A stretch of 31,431 nt of DNA from Bacteroidales bacterium (GCA_003557765.1 PWNO01000088.1:1-31431), one strand, 5' to 3'; positions 15,809-23,783 are shown, counted from the stretch's first letter. Program-made: numbers and translations. Notes: generated from the sequence alone by a model not told the origin.

Positions 15809-15816
15809 TAGTTTTG
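15809..15816 (+). promoter_or_regulatory. putative -7 element (TAGTTTTG) for lptD
   Basis: TAnnTTTG match on the plus strand in the gap between amidase and lptD. The start site would be near 15823, giving a leader of about 60 bases to the TTG at 15884 or 100 to the ATG at 15923. Confidence 0.42.
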
Positions 15817-15883
15817 CCAATGTTTTGCTGTTGGTGGATTTGCTTGTATAACGCAATTTCTACAAAAATAATATTTAATCACT

Positions 15884-18577
15884 TTGTGCACAAAAATCAC
15901 CATCAGGTTTTTTATCCTTTTCATGTTGCTGCTTTCTCAGGCATGGTTTTCTCTCCTTTACGCCCAGGAAACCCTGGAAGTGGATACCCTGCCTGCACTT
16001 CCTGGTGAGGAGACAATACTCTTTCAGGACACCATTGTGGACTATGCTCCTGATGAGGAAGAGGAAGAGCCGGAGCGGATCGAAGGCACATCGGTAATCC
16101 TGGAAGATAAGGTGGTGTATACTGCTGAAGACACCATATTTCACGATATTCGCAACCAAAAGGTGTATATTTATGGCAATGCTGATCTGCGTTATGTGGA
16201 CATGCATCTCACTGCCGACTTTATTGAGATTGACTTCAACACAAATGAACTCTTCGCCAGTGGCCTGGCTGATACCGCCGGTGTAATTCAAGGAAGACCT
16301 GTTTTTAGCGAAGGTGATCAGAGCTTTCAATCGGACGAGCTTCGTTACAACTTTGAAACCCGCAGGGGGCGCACGATTGGCGTAGTTACCGAGGAGGCGG
16401 ATGGCTTTGTGCACGGAGAAGTGGTCAAGCTTCAGCCCACACGTGAAGTGCACGTTGCTGACGGAAAATACACCACATGTGATCATCATGAACCCCATTT
16501 TCATATTGCTTTCAGACGTGCCAAGATCATTCCGGATGATAAAATAGTCTCCAGCCTTGCTTTTCTTGTAATCCGTGATGTGCCTACACCGTTGTTTTTG
16601 CCCTTTGGCTTTTTTCCCAACAGGCGTGGACAGGCATCGGGCATCCTGGTTCCCAGCTACGGGGAGAGCCGTAACCGCGGCTTTTATCTTGAAAATGGTG
16701 GTTTTTATTGGGGCATCAATGAATACATTGACCTATCCATCCGGGGCGATATCTATTCAAGGGGTAGCTGGGCGCTGCGCCTGGGATCCGACTACAATGT
16801 GCGTTACCGTTACAGGGGCAATATTAACCTGGGTTATGCCATAAATGTGCTTGGTGAGCGCAATCTCCCAGGATATCAGCGTAGCAGGGACTTCCGTATT
16901 CAATGGAGCCATGCACAGGCACCGCAGGCACATCCTACCAGAAACTTTCGTGCCAACGTCAATATCGTCAGTGCGCAAACGAGCCGGTTTAACCCTGTTT
17001 CTGATGATGACTACCTGTCCAACACTTTTTCGTCAAACATATCTTATTCCCGTAGTTGGGCCAACAGGTATAACCTTTCTGCCAACCTCCGGCACAGTCA
17101 GAACACAAATACCCGCATGGTAGACCTGACGCTGCCAGATATCAGTTTCAGCGTCAGCAGGTTTTATCCGCTTCGCACCAATAGTTCACCCGCTGACATG
17201 CGCTGGTTTGAAGACATCAACATGACCTATAACATGTCGGCACGCAACCAGGTGAACATTGCGGACAGCCTCCTCTTTACTGAAGAAGGCTTTTCATCCT
17301 TCAGAAGTGGTGTGCGGCATGAGATTCCGATCAGCTATTCAACACGCGTGCTTAATCATTTTAACTTTAGCAGCAGCATCAATTACAATGAAAGATGGTA
17401 TTTCAGCACCATCAGGGAGTCCTGGGAGGCCAGTGAAGCGAATGACAAGATGGGTGAGGTTGTACGGGATACGATTTCCGAGTTTGCTGCGATTCGTGAT
17501 TTTAATGTTACCACGGGCTTAAGCACGAGGCTTTTTGGCATGATGCAGTTTCAACGGGGGCCGGTTACAGCCCTCAGGCATGTAATGAGCCCCAATATCG
17601 GCTTTTCATTCCGTCCAGACTTTGCAGACCCTTCATGGGGATATTTTGATACCTATTATGATCCAGTGAAAGAAGAAGAGGTGCGGTATGCGATATTCCA
17701 GGATGGCATCTTCGGCGGTCCGCAGCCAGGCAGATCTGGGAACATAAACCTTTCGATAAGCAACAACCTGGAGATGAAGGTACGTAACAGAAGAGACCCG
17801 GATGCAGAGGAACGAAAAATCGTTCTTGTGGATAACTTCAGGATATCTACAGGATATGATATCGCCCGTGATTCGTTAAACTTCAATGATATCAGGGTAT
17901 CTGGCAGGACGCGCCTGCTGGATAATTTCGACATTTCATATTCAAGTTCCTGGACATTTTATGCCCGTAATGAAGAAGGCCAGCTTATTGATAAGTTTCT
18001 ATGGAACACCAATGACCGCTTACTCCAGCTAAACAATACCAATTGGGGTCTTAACCTCAATTATAACCTGAGCTCAGCAAGGCGGGGAAATGGCAACGGT
18101 TCTGCTGGCTCCGAAGCGGCGCAATCAGGTGGAGATGCTCCCGGATTAACAACCCCGGGCCAGAATAACAACGGCTTATCATCGCAAGAGATGTCGGAAA
18201 TGACACCAGCTAGTGGTGTTGATTACAGCGTACCGTGGAACCTGAGTTTTACCTATTCCTTCGATTACAGGTCCAGGTATCAGCATGCCCAGGATCGAAT
18301 GGATAGAAATTATATCCAAAGCCTTTCTGTCAGGGGAGATATCCAATTGACACCCAACTGGCGCATTGGATTCAGAAGCGGGTATGACTTTGACAATCAC
18401 CAGCTTACTTACACATCCATAGACGTGCACCGCGACCTTCATTGCTGGGAGATGACATTTAACTGGATTCCTATGGGCTTCAGACAGAGCTATAATTTTA
18501 CCATCAGGGTTAAATCCAGTGTGCTTCAGGACCTCAAGCTGACACGCCAGAGACATCATCTCGACAGGCAATTTTAG
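15884..18577 (+). CDS. lptD: LPS-assembly outer membrane protein LptD-like
   Basis: 897 residues from a TTG. This start gives a proper signal peptide (KITIRFFILFMLLLSQAWF, cut after LLYA); the first ATG (15923) would lack the basic part, so the true start remains open. An acidic Asp/Glu-rich stretch near 56-64 precedes an OstA/LptA-like beta domain (about 70-210, with VVYTAEDTIFHDI and ADLRYVDMHLTADFIEID). The rest (about 230-897) is rich in alternating aromatic and polar strands, as in the LptD outer-membrane barrel. LptD inserts lipopolysaccharide into the outer leaflet. The neighbouring amidase and MCE genes support an envelope role. Confidence 0.85.
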   Translation: MCTKITIRFFILFMLLLSQAWFSLLYAQETLEVDTLPALPGEETILFQDTIVDYAPDEEEEEPERIEGTSVILEDKVVYTAEDTIFHDIRNQKVYIYGNADLRYVDMHLTADFIEIDFNTNELFASGLADTAGVIQGRPVFSEGDQSFQSDELRYNFETRRGRTIGVVTEEADGFVHGEVVKLQPTREVHVADGKYTTCDHHEPHFHIAFRRAKIIPDDKIVSSLAFLVIRDVPTPLFLPFGFFPNRRGQASGILVPSYGESRNRGFYLENGGFYWGINEYIDLSIRGDIYSRGSWALRLGSDYNVRYRYRGNINLGYAINVLGERNLPGYQRSRDFRIQWSHAQAPQAHPTRNFRANVNIVSAQTSRFNPVSDDDYLSNTFSSNISYSRSWANRYNLSANLRHSQNTNTRMVDLTLPDISFSVSRFYPLRTNSSPADMRWFEDINMTYNMSARNQVNIADSLLFTEEGFSSFRSGVRHEIPISYSTRVLNHFNFSSSINYNERWYFSTIRESWEASEANDKMGEVVRDTISEFAAIRDFNVTTGLSTRLFGMMQFQRGPVTALRHVMSPNIGFSFRPDFADPSWGYFDTYYDPVKEEEVRYAIFQDGIFGGPQPGRSGNINLSISNNLEMKVRNRRDPDAEERKIVLVDNFRISTGYDIARDSLNFNDIRVSGRTRLLDNFDISYSSSWTFYARNEEGQLIDKFLWNTNDRLLQLNNTNWGLNLNYNLSSARRGNGNGSAGSEAAQSGGDAPGLTTPGQNNNGLSSQEMSEMTPASGVDYSVPWNLSFTYSFDYRSRYQHAQDRMDRNYIQSLSVRGDIQLTPNWRIGFRSGYDFDNHQLTYTSIDVHRDLHCWEMTFNWIPMGFRQSYNFTIRVKSSVLQDLKLTRQRHHLDRQF

Positions 18578-18869
18578 TATAACTGAAAAGCCCATGACCT
18601 CTGGGCGAGTTGATGTTCCGGCGAGGCTTTGCCCGAAAGCCTGTATGGCAGAAAAAACTCGTGGTGCAAAGCAAAAACCAGGGTAAAAGACACCTCCTTT
18701 GGTGGTGGATAGTCCGATTTCAGTGAATTTTTTACTTTGGGCAGACAATCTCTGCAGGTCAAGCAATAATTATAATTAAATTAGTGAACTTTTTTGGGTA
18801 ATTTGGATTTTTTTTTGAATATTTGCACCCACATTGAAAGCATAGAGATACGCACTCAATTGACAGGGT

Positions 18870-18941
18870 ATGAGCCAAACCATGCCAACCGGACTGACAC
18901 ACCGGGTCATGATTATCAGGCACTTGGCACAGACCGCATAA
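18870..18941 (+). repeat. repeat copy A, contains a 23-codon reading frame
   Basis: Aligned without gaps to 19014-19060, about 32 of 46 bases match, including AACCATGCCAA and ATGATTAT in the same register. Starting at the ATG at 18870 it reads MSQTMPTGLTHRVMIIRHLA and three more residues before TAA (18939-18941). TGCCAA (18883-18888) can pair with TTGGCA (18924-18929). Whether this is a micropeptide gene or a structured RNA cannot be decided from one genome. Confidence 0.55.
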
Positions 18942-18981
18942 GATGTGAGTGAGTTCAGCTGGCTTAACCCAATAAATTCTT

Positions 18982-19005
18982 GACATTTCGACATTTTGAC
19001 AAAAT
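18982..19005. repeat. three octamer units (GACATTTY type)
   Basis: GACATTTC, GACATTTT and GACAAAAT in register, related to the GACATTTA/GACTTTTC units of the 1570-1673 array. They lie between the two diverged repeats. Confidence 0.55.
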
Positions 19006-19014
19006 TTCAAACAC

Positions 19015-19110
19015 ATGAACCGAACCATGCCAATTCATTTGACATACAAGACAATGATTATTGCATGGCAAACTCCATGTGACCTGTTTAATCAAATTAT
19101 AAACACATGA
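19015..19110 (+). CDS. possible 31-residue peptide in repeat copy B
   Basis: ATG at 19015 opens a 31-codon frame (MNRTMPIHLTYKTMIIAWQT and 11 more) whose TGA overlaps the ATG of the next gene as ATGA, an arrangement typical of translational coupling. Over 16 codons it shares 9 identical residues with the frame in copy A (pattern M-x-x-T-M-P-x-x-L-T-x-x-x-M-I-I). Base differences are not concentrated at third codon positions, so coding is unproven. CCATGC-c-AAT (19025-19034) can also pair with ATTGCATGG (19060-19068). No ribosome-binding site is evident, which is normal in this phylum. Confidence 0.28.
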   Translation: MNRTMPIHLTYKTMIIAWQTPCDLFNQIINT

Positions 19111-19694
19111 AAACAGTTATTCAGATTGCATTAACTATCGTCATTCTTGTATTGGCGTATTTTGTATATGACAGTGTGATGGAACCGGTGCGTTTCCGCC
19201 AGGTCGTTGAACAGCGTGAGGCTGAAATCATTCAGAATCTCAAGGATATTCGTGAAGTGCAGCGATCACATCGTTCAAGGTATCAGCGTTTTACCGGTGA
19301 CCTGGACTCTCTTGTCATGTTTTACAATGTTGACTCCCTGGCGCTGGTCCGTGCAATCGGTTCTGTGCCGGACACCCTCACCGAATCTGAAGCTGTCAGA
19401 CTGGGCATTGTTGAACGCGACACCATCTGGATTGCGGTAAGGGACAGCCTGCTTCGCCACATGGCTAAACCAATCGATTCCTTGCCCTATGTGCCTTTTG
19501 GCGGGGGGGAACGATTTGAAATGGAGTCCGGAATAATCGAAAGGGGCCTTGTAAAGCTTCCTGTGTTCGAAGCTTCTGTTCAACCTTTCGTATATATGGG
19601 CGACCTGGATAACTGGAGGGTGTATTATACCCGGGAAGAGGGTCTCCGTGTTGGCTCCATGCAGGAAGCCGTGCTGGATGGCAACTGGGAGTAA
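19107..19694 (+). CDS. conserved membrane-anchored protein, pseudopilin-like, function unknown
   Basis: 195 residues. One N-terminal transmembrane helix (about 4-23, QIALTIVILVLAYFVYDSV) with a single preceding lysine, so the rest probably faces the periplasm. The next ~40 residues (FRQVVEQREAEIIQNLKDIR, then EVQRSHRSRYQRFTGDLDSL) resemble the helix and the A-x-x-x-Y-x-x-F pattern of pseudopilin-type proteins, but no prepilin peptidase site is visible. I do not recognise a named family. It is followed after 11 bases by a DUF3822 gene, a pairing I believe is frequent in Bacteroidota, so the two products probably act together. Its start overlaps the end of the small frame upstream. Confidence 0.78.
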   Translation: MKTVIQIALTIVILVLAYFVYDSVMEPVRFRQVVEQREAEIIQNLKDIREVQRSHRSRYQRFTGDLDSLVMFYNVDSLALVRAIGSVPDTLTESEAVRLGIVERDTIWIAVRDSLLRHMAKPIDSLPYVPFGGGERFEMESGIIERGLVKLPVFEASVQPFVYMGDLDNWRVYYTREEGLRVGSMQEAVLDGNWE

Positions 19695-19705
19695 ACGCTT
19701 CTGCA

Positions 19706-20578
19706 ATGGCAAAAATCTTCCGGAATACATGGCGTATTCATGACCCGGATACAGTCCGGGTCATGAATGAAAGCAATACATTATCCATCGAGTTTTTACC
19801 CGATGGATTTGTTTTTTCTGTCATGGACACAAAAGCCTTCAAATATCTTGCGCTGGAGGCCTGCCAGGCTGATACACCACCCAGCCTGGAAGACTATTGC
19901 CGCGAACTGCATGCATCCTATACCAAAAACCCACTCCTGAATCAAGATTATCAGAGGGTCCTTGCCGCTGTGTATACTCCTGAGGTCGTGCTGGTACCCG
20001 AACAGCTGAATGCATCCCAGGAGGAGAATGAACTATTCTCCTCCTATGTGCGCAACGCATACCATAAGCAACTCAGAAGTGACCCCCTTCAGATCATTGA
20101 TGCAAAAGGAATATATGCGATTCCAGATCCATTGATGCAAGTCCTTGCAGAAATCTTCCCTGGATGCATGATCAAAAGCTCCTGCACTGCGATGATCAAA
20201 AGTGTCATGGCAGCCAGAAGCATCGAACAATGGAATGCAGACCTGGTGATCCATGTCCGTCAAGCATTTACGGAAATTCTTTTATTTGATAAAGACATGC
20301 TTACCTTTTACAGGTCTTTTCCTACCACCTGCATCGACGACCTGCTGTATTACCTGTTTTATGTGCTTGAACAATACCAGCAAAAGGCTGATCAGATACA
20401 CGCTTATGCCATCGGTGAAGTAGCCATGGATAGCCCTGATTATGATTTGCTTTCCTCCTTCTTTAAACAGGTGGATATCCCTCAAAGAAATGACATTTTT
20501 AGATATGCAGATGATTTTGATAATATACCCTGTCATTATTACTATAATCTCTTTAACCTGAACGCATGCGAATCATAG
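19706..20578 (+). CDS. DUF3822 family protein
   Basis: 290 residues, soluble, no signal or membrane helix. The pattern LSIEFLPDGFVFSVMDTKAFKYLALE (split near 26-52), with similar later segments (IYAIPDPLMQVLAEIFPG; VIHVRQAFTEILLFDKDML), fits DUF3822, a family largely confined to Bacteroidota. The two-lobed layout suggests an actin/hexokinase-like fold, but that is inference. An in-frame ATG at 19763 is an alternative start, and a 14-bp perfect inverted repeat lies between the two. The 3' end overlaps rsmD by 13 bases, so it is cotranscribed with it. Function unknown. Confidence 0.75.
   Translation: MAKIFRNTWRIHDPDTVRVMNESNTLSIEFLPDGFVFSVMDTKAFKYLALEACQADTPPSLEDYCRELHASYTKNPLLNQDYQRVLAAVYTPEVVLVPEQLNASQEENELFSSYVRNAYHKQLRSDPLQIIDAKGIYAIPDPLMQVLAEIFPGCMIKSSCTAMIKSVMAARSIEQWNADLVIHVRQAFTEILLFDKDMLTFYRSFPTTCIDDLLYYLFYVLEQYQQKADQIHAYAIGEVAMDSPDYDLLSSFFKQVDIPQRNDIFRYADDFDNIPCHYYYNLFNLNACES
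19736..19768. promoter_or_regulatory. 14-bp perfect inverted repeat inside the DUF3822 gene start
   Basis: ATTCATGACCCGGA (19736-19749) and TCCGGGTCATGAAT (19755-19768) are perfect reverse complements around a 5-base loop. The element begins 30 bases after the start codon and includes the alternative ATG at 19763. In RNA it would be a very stable hairpin; in DNA it could be a binding site for a dimeric protein. No U-tract follows. Confidence 0.7.
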
Positions 20579-21108
20579 GTGGAGCGCATCACAGGAGGAT
20601 TATCCATCCACCAGCTGGCTTGCCAGTGCGTCCTACTACCGACAAGGCAAAGGAAGCCCTTTTCAACATCCTGAATCAACGTGTCAATTTTGAAGGTTTG
20701 CGGGTGCTTGACCTGTTTGCGGGAACAGGTGCCATCTCATATGAATTTGCATCCAGGGGAGCCGCAGAAGTGGTTGCAGTCGAAAAAAACAACAGATGCT
20801 GTCGTTTTATCCACAGCATAATATCCCAATTGCAGTTTGACAACCTGCAGTGCCTGAAAATGGATGCGATGCGATACATAAGCAACTGCCCCGGAGATTT
20901 TGACCTGGTTTTTGCCGATCCGCCCTATCAAATGTCAGGAATTGAAAGTTTGCCGGGGTTGATCCTTGCCAACCGGGTTCTGGCCGATGATGGTATCCTC
21001 ATCATAGAACATGGTCCCGGGATTTCTTTTTCTACAAATCCGCAACTAAGAGAAACACGAAAGTACTCCAAGGTGCATTTCAGCTTTTTCGAAAGCAAAG
21101 CTCCATGA
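20566..21108 (+). CDS. rsmD: 16S rRNA (guanine(966)-N(2))-methyltransferase
   Basis: 180 residues, the normal RsmD size. It opens with MRIIGGAHHRR and VRPTTDKAKEALFNIL (21-36), the family signature. SAM-binding VLDLFAGTGAISYE (47-60) and the catalytic DPPY (118-121) follow. It methylates the amino group of G966 in 16S rRNA during 30S assembly. The start codon lies within the end of the DUF3822 gene (13-base overlap), so translation is probably coupled. Confidence 0.93.
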   Translation: MRIIGGAHHRRIIHPPAGLPVRPTTDKAKEALFNILNQRVNFEGLRVLDLFAGTGAISYEFASRGAAEVVAVEKNNRCCRFIHSIISQLQFDNLQCLKMDAMRYISNCPGDFDLVFADPPYQMSGIESLPGLILANRVLADDGILIIEHGPGISFSTNPQLRETRKYSKVHFSFFESKAP

Positions 21109-21167
21109 TGCAAATAACGTTCCAATGAATTGCCTTCATTTCTATGTTTTTGTGCGCAAACTTTCAG

Positions 21168-21175
21168 TAACTTTG
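21168..21175 (+). promoter_or_regulatory. putative -7 element (TAACTTTG) of coaD
   Basis: TAnnTTTG match with a TTTTTG 15 bases upstream as a possible, rather close -33 element. The start site would be near 21182, about 49 bases before the coaD ATG. It suggests coaD has its own promoter despite the preceding rsmD gene. Confidence 0.5.
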
Positions 21176-21230
21176 TGCTCCCATGAGAGCTGATCAGTAA
21201 ATTCTTCAACTGTTATAAAAGCTTTAGACC

Positions 21231-21698
21231 ATGACAATAAAGACCGCGCTTTTCCCCGGATCCTTTGATCCGATCACCAAAGGGCATGAATCCATTGTAC
21301 GCAGAGCATTGCCTCTCTTCGATGAGATCATCATGGCCATCGGAATCAATGAACAGAAAACCGGTTTCTTTGCCCTGGAAAAGCGGAAATCCTGGATTGA
21401 AAACGTGTTCCGTGATGAGCCGAAGGTCAGGGTAATCACTTATGAAGGCCTGACGGTTGATCTTTGCAAGAAACTCGGGGTGAATTTTATCCTGCGCGGC
21501 TTGCGTACCTCTGCAGATTTCGAATTTGAGCGAAGCATAGGACAGATGAACAAGAAAATGCTTCCTGACCTCGAAACCGTATTTTTGCTCACCACCCCGG
21601 AGCATACGGCATTGAACTCATACATCGTCAGGGATATCATCAGAAACGGCGGCGATGCAAGCCAGTTTATTCCCGATGCCATTAGTCTGGATGATTGA
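21231..21698 (+). CDS. coaD: phosphopantetheine adenylyltransferase
   Basis: 155 residues, standard CoaD length. The nucleotidyltransferase motif FPGSFDPITKGH (8-19) opens the protein, and RGLRTSADFEFE in the middle is the other family signature. The C-terminal T-x-x-x-x-x-I-S-type region appears as EHTALNSYIVRDI. It transfers AMP from ATP to 4'-phosphopantetheine, the penultimate step of coenzyme A synthesis. The next gene starts 52 bases downstream on the same strand. Confidence 0.95.
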   Translation: MTIKTALFPGSFDPITKGHESIVRRALPLFDEIIMAIGINEQKTGFFALEKRKSWIENVFRDEPKVRVITYEGLTVDLCKKLGVNFILRGLRTSADFEFERSIGQMNKKMLPDLETVFLLTTPEHTALNSYIVRDIIRNGGDASQFIPDAISLDD

Positions 21699-21750
21699 AA
21701 TCCCGTTCAGGCACTTTTTCCCACATCCTTCTTTGATTAAACCACACACT

Positions 21751-23157
21751 ATGAGCAAACGAATCATGATCCTTACGCTCCTGGCCAGTGTTTTCCTGGT
21801 CGCTGCTGCTGGTGCCAACACCCGCATACAGGGCAAGTTTCCCGGAGCTTCCGGGGGGGAGATCAGACTGATGACCTATGATGACCTGCTGAGCTACAGA
21901 GTAATTGAAGTGGATGCACAAATAGTGGATGCAGAAGGGCAATTTATCATGGAGCTTGCACTGGAGGAACCTCAGCTGATGTTTTTCCGCTATCGCCATG
22001 GACGACGGTTCATATACCTTGAACCGGGTCAAACCTACATCATTCGTTTTGACGTGGCTGCACGCAATGATGGGGATTTTCGCAGTCTGCACCCCATGCA
22101 CCAAGGTTTCCAGATGGAAGTGACCTATCCCGAATCAGGTGAGCATTTGCATGACCATGTTAACCAGCTCGAAAATATGGTGGCCCAATACCTTGAAACA
22201 CATGTGATGCATAGGCCGAGGACTAATCACAGAGAGTCTCTAAGGCAGTTCAGCATCCTGGCCGACACATTGCTGGCCGATACAGATAATTTGTTTTTTC
22301 ACAACTTTAAACGCTATTACATCGCTTATCTGGAATCCACATTAAACACCCAGTCTTTTCACAGCCTGGTGGAGGAATATATCCTGGATCAGCCTGTATT
22401 ATATAAGAACCCGATGTACATGGATGTGTTTGACGCCTTGTTCGGGAAATATGTATTCACCGGAAGCCGTTCGATCATGCGTCGTGATCTGCATAAGGCC
22501 GTTAATATAGATGCCAGCCATCAGGCCATGATGGACACATTGGCCAAAGATACTTTGCTTTCGGACAAGCGTTTGCGTGAATTGGTGATGCTTGCCTCTT
22601 TGCAGGAAATGTTTGACATCTCTGAATATGATCAGCGCCAGGTGATGCGCGTGTTAGAGGAAACAGCAGAGCAGAGTATGTTTCCTGCACATCGCCGGGT
22701 GGCCTCAAACATGCTGTATCAGCAGAAACGTTTAAAATCCGGTTTTCCTGCACCAGACCTTGTGCTGAAAGAAGGGGAGGAGGTGATTTTTGACCTGGAG
22801 GAAGCGAAGGGGAAATATGTCTATCTTTTTTTCTGGGCGTCATGGTGCCCTGTGTCGATGTCCGAAGTTTCACCCATGTTATCCCTTGCTGATGATTTTC
22901 GTGACAAGGTTTCGTTTGTGGGGGTCATGGTAGACGAGGATGGTGATGCAACCCTGGTGTCTGTGGATCAGAAAGACGGTGAGAAACCATTCCGGCTTTT
23001 TCATTATGGAGGTGACTACAGGATGCTTGAGAGGTATGGCATCAGCACCATTCCCCAATATATGCTGATTGATCCTCAGGGGTATGTATATGAATATCCT
23101 TTCGCAGCACCGTCGTCAGGTATCAGTGACAGGCTTCGTCGCATCATCAACCGTTGA
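21751..23157 (+). CDS. exported TlpA-like thioredoxin-fold protein with one active-site cysteine
   Basis: 468 residues from the ATG at 21751; the open frame extends upstream over coaD, but only this start gives a signal peptide (MSKRIMILTLLASVFLVAAAGA). The N-terminal part resembles the beta-rich DUF4369-like domain common before thioredoxin domains in Bacteroidota (about 23-105). A helical middle and a C-terminal TlpA/AhpC-like domain (about 332-468, GFPAPDLVLKEGEEV onward) follow. The active site reads WASWCPVS: Cys366 is present but the second cysteine of CxxC is Ser369 (TCG at 22855-22857). A cis-Pro motif (STIPQYMLID) is intact. Periplasmic; a monothiol or substrate-binding role is possible. 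Confidence 0.8.
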   Translation: MSKRIMILTLLASVFLVAAAGANTRIQGKFPGASGGEIRLMTYDDLLSYRVIEVDAQIVDAEGQFIMELALEEPQLMFFRYRHGRRFIYLEPGQTYIIRFDVAARNDGDFRSLHPMHQGFQMEVTYPESGEHLHDHVNQLENMVAQYLETHVMHRPRTNHRESLRQFSILADTLLADTDNLFFHNFKRYYIAYLESTLNTQSFHSLVEEYILDQPVLYKNPMYMDVFDALFGKYVFTGSRSIMRRDLHKAVNIDASHQAMMDTLAKDTLLSDKRLRELVMLASLQEMFDISEYDQRQVMRVLEETAEQSMFPAHRRVASNMLYQQKRLKSGFPAPDLVLKEGEEVIFDLEEAKGKYVYLFFWASWCPVSMSEVSPMLSLADDFRDKVSFVGVMVDEDGDATLVSVDQKDGEKPFRLFHYGGDYRMLERYGISTIPQYMLIDPQGYVYEYPFAAPSSGISDRLRRIINR

Positions 23158-23159
23158 CC

Positions 23160-23783
23160 TCAGGTTTTACGCAGATGGCTGTAGCTAAGCAGCATTTCCT
23201 TTATGTTTCCGTAAGTATTGTTGAACACCTCTTCAAGGTGTTTGGGGTCTTTCCATTCGGCTTTGGTGATGCCTTCGCTTGTTTGTGGTTTCGTCTGGCA
23301 GCATATCCTGGTGCGCAGAAAAAACCAATGGGTTTTTTTGAGGGCCCACTTGTTGTTGTCGTTTAGCGGATACACATGATAGGTTGGGTTAAGTGCATGG
23401 ATGATATGTAAGCCACCGATTCCACATTCTTCTTTTACTTCCCGCAATGCTGTCTCTTCGGGGATTTCGCCAGGGTCAACCATACCTTTGGGTAAATCCC
23501 AGCGGTCTCTCCTGTAAATAAATAGCCAGTGATCTGAAGGGTCAGCCACCAGGCCGCCGGCGGCTTCCACTTGTCGAAACATCGCCGAAAATTCAATGAA
23601 CTGTCTGACGGGATCATCACTAATGCAAGCCATGGCGCCGGTGCCTGAACGAATGAAGTTTATGAAGCCCTCCCAGTCGATATCCCTGTGAATGCTTTGG
23701 TATTGGGTGGCTTGCTTCTCTGAAAGCCGACTGGTAAAAAGGAGTTTTTGTCTGTCAAAGAATACGGCATGGCTGGTTTGCAT
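23160..23783 (-). CDS. NUDIX hydrolase
   Basis: 207 residues. The C-terminal half is a NUDIX domain with a complete Nudix box (Gly in PKGMVDPGE through REVKEECGI, about 98-122) preceded by RRDRWDLPKG. These enzymes hydrolyse nucleoside diphosphates linked to another group; the substrate is not evident. The N-terminal ~75 residues (MQTSHAVFFDRQKLLFTS onward) look like a separate small domain. It converges on the TlpA-like gene with only 2 bases between stop codons, and no terminator is visible, so the transcripts may overlap. Confidence 0.88.
   Translation of the reverse strand: MQTSHAVFFDRQKLLFTSRLSEKQATQYQSIHRDIDWEGFINFIRSGTGAMACISDDPVRQFIEFSAMFRQVEAAGGLVADPSDHWLFIYRRDRWDLPKGMVDPGEIPEETALREVKEECGIGGLHIIHALNPTYHVYPLNDNNKWALKKTHWFFLRTRICCQTKPQTSEGITKAEWKDPKHLEEVFNNTYGNIKEMLLSYSHLRKT

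Larger units (their letters stand above)
18578..19106. other. 529-bp region without an established gene
   Basis: No convincing long gene on either strand; the longest open frames either run antisense into lptD or lack recognisable features. Contents seen: a perfect hairpin AGGCTTT-GCCCG-AAAGCCT (18624-18642) with no U-tract; a near-match to the -7 promoter (AATATTTG, 18818-18825, one mismatch) with a TTG 21 bases upstream; two diverged ~46-bp repeats (18870 and 19014 onward); three GACATTTY-type octamers (18982-19005); and a possible 31-codon reading frame ending at the next gene's start codon. Confidence 0.8.

Noticed and set aside
18179..18766. 195-codon minus-strand open frame overlapping the lptD 3' end
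   Set aside because: It runs antisense through lptD, has no recognisable domain or signal, and its composition follows from the lptD codons on the other strand.
21655..21750. Upstream extension of the TlpA-like protein into coaD
   Set aside because: The extension overlaps coaD by 44 bases and would bury the signal peptide that begins at the ATG at 21751.
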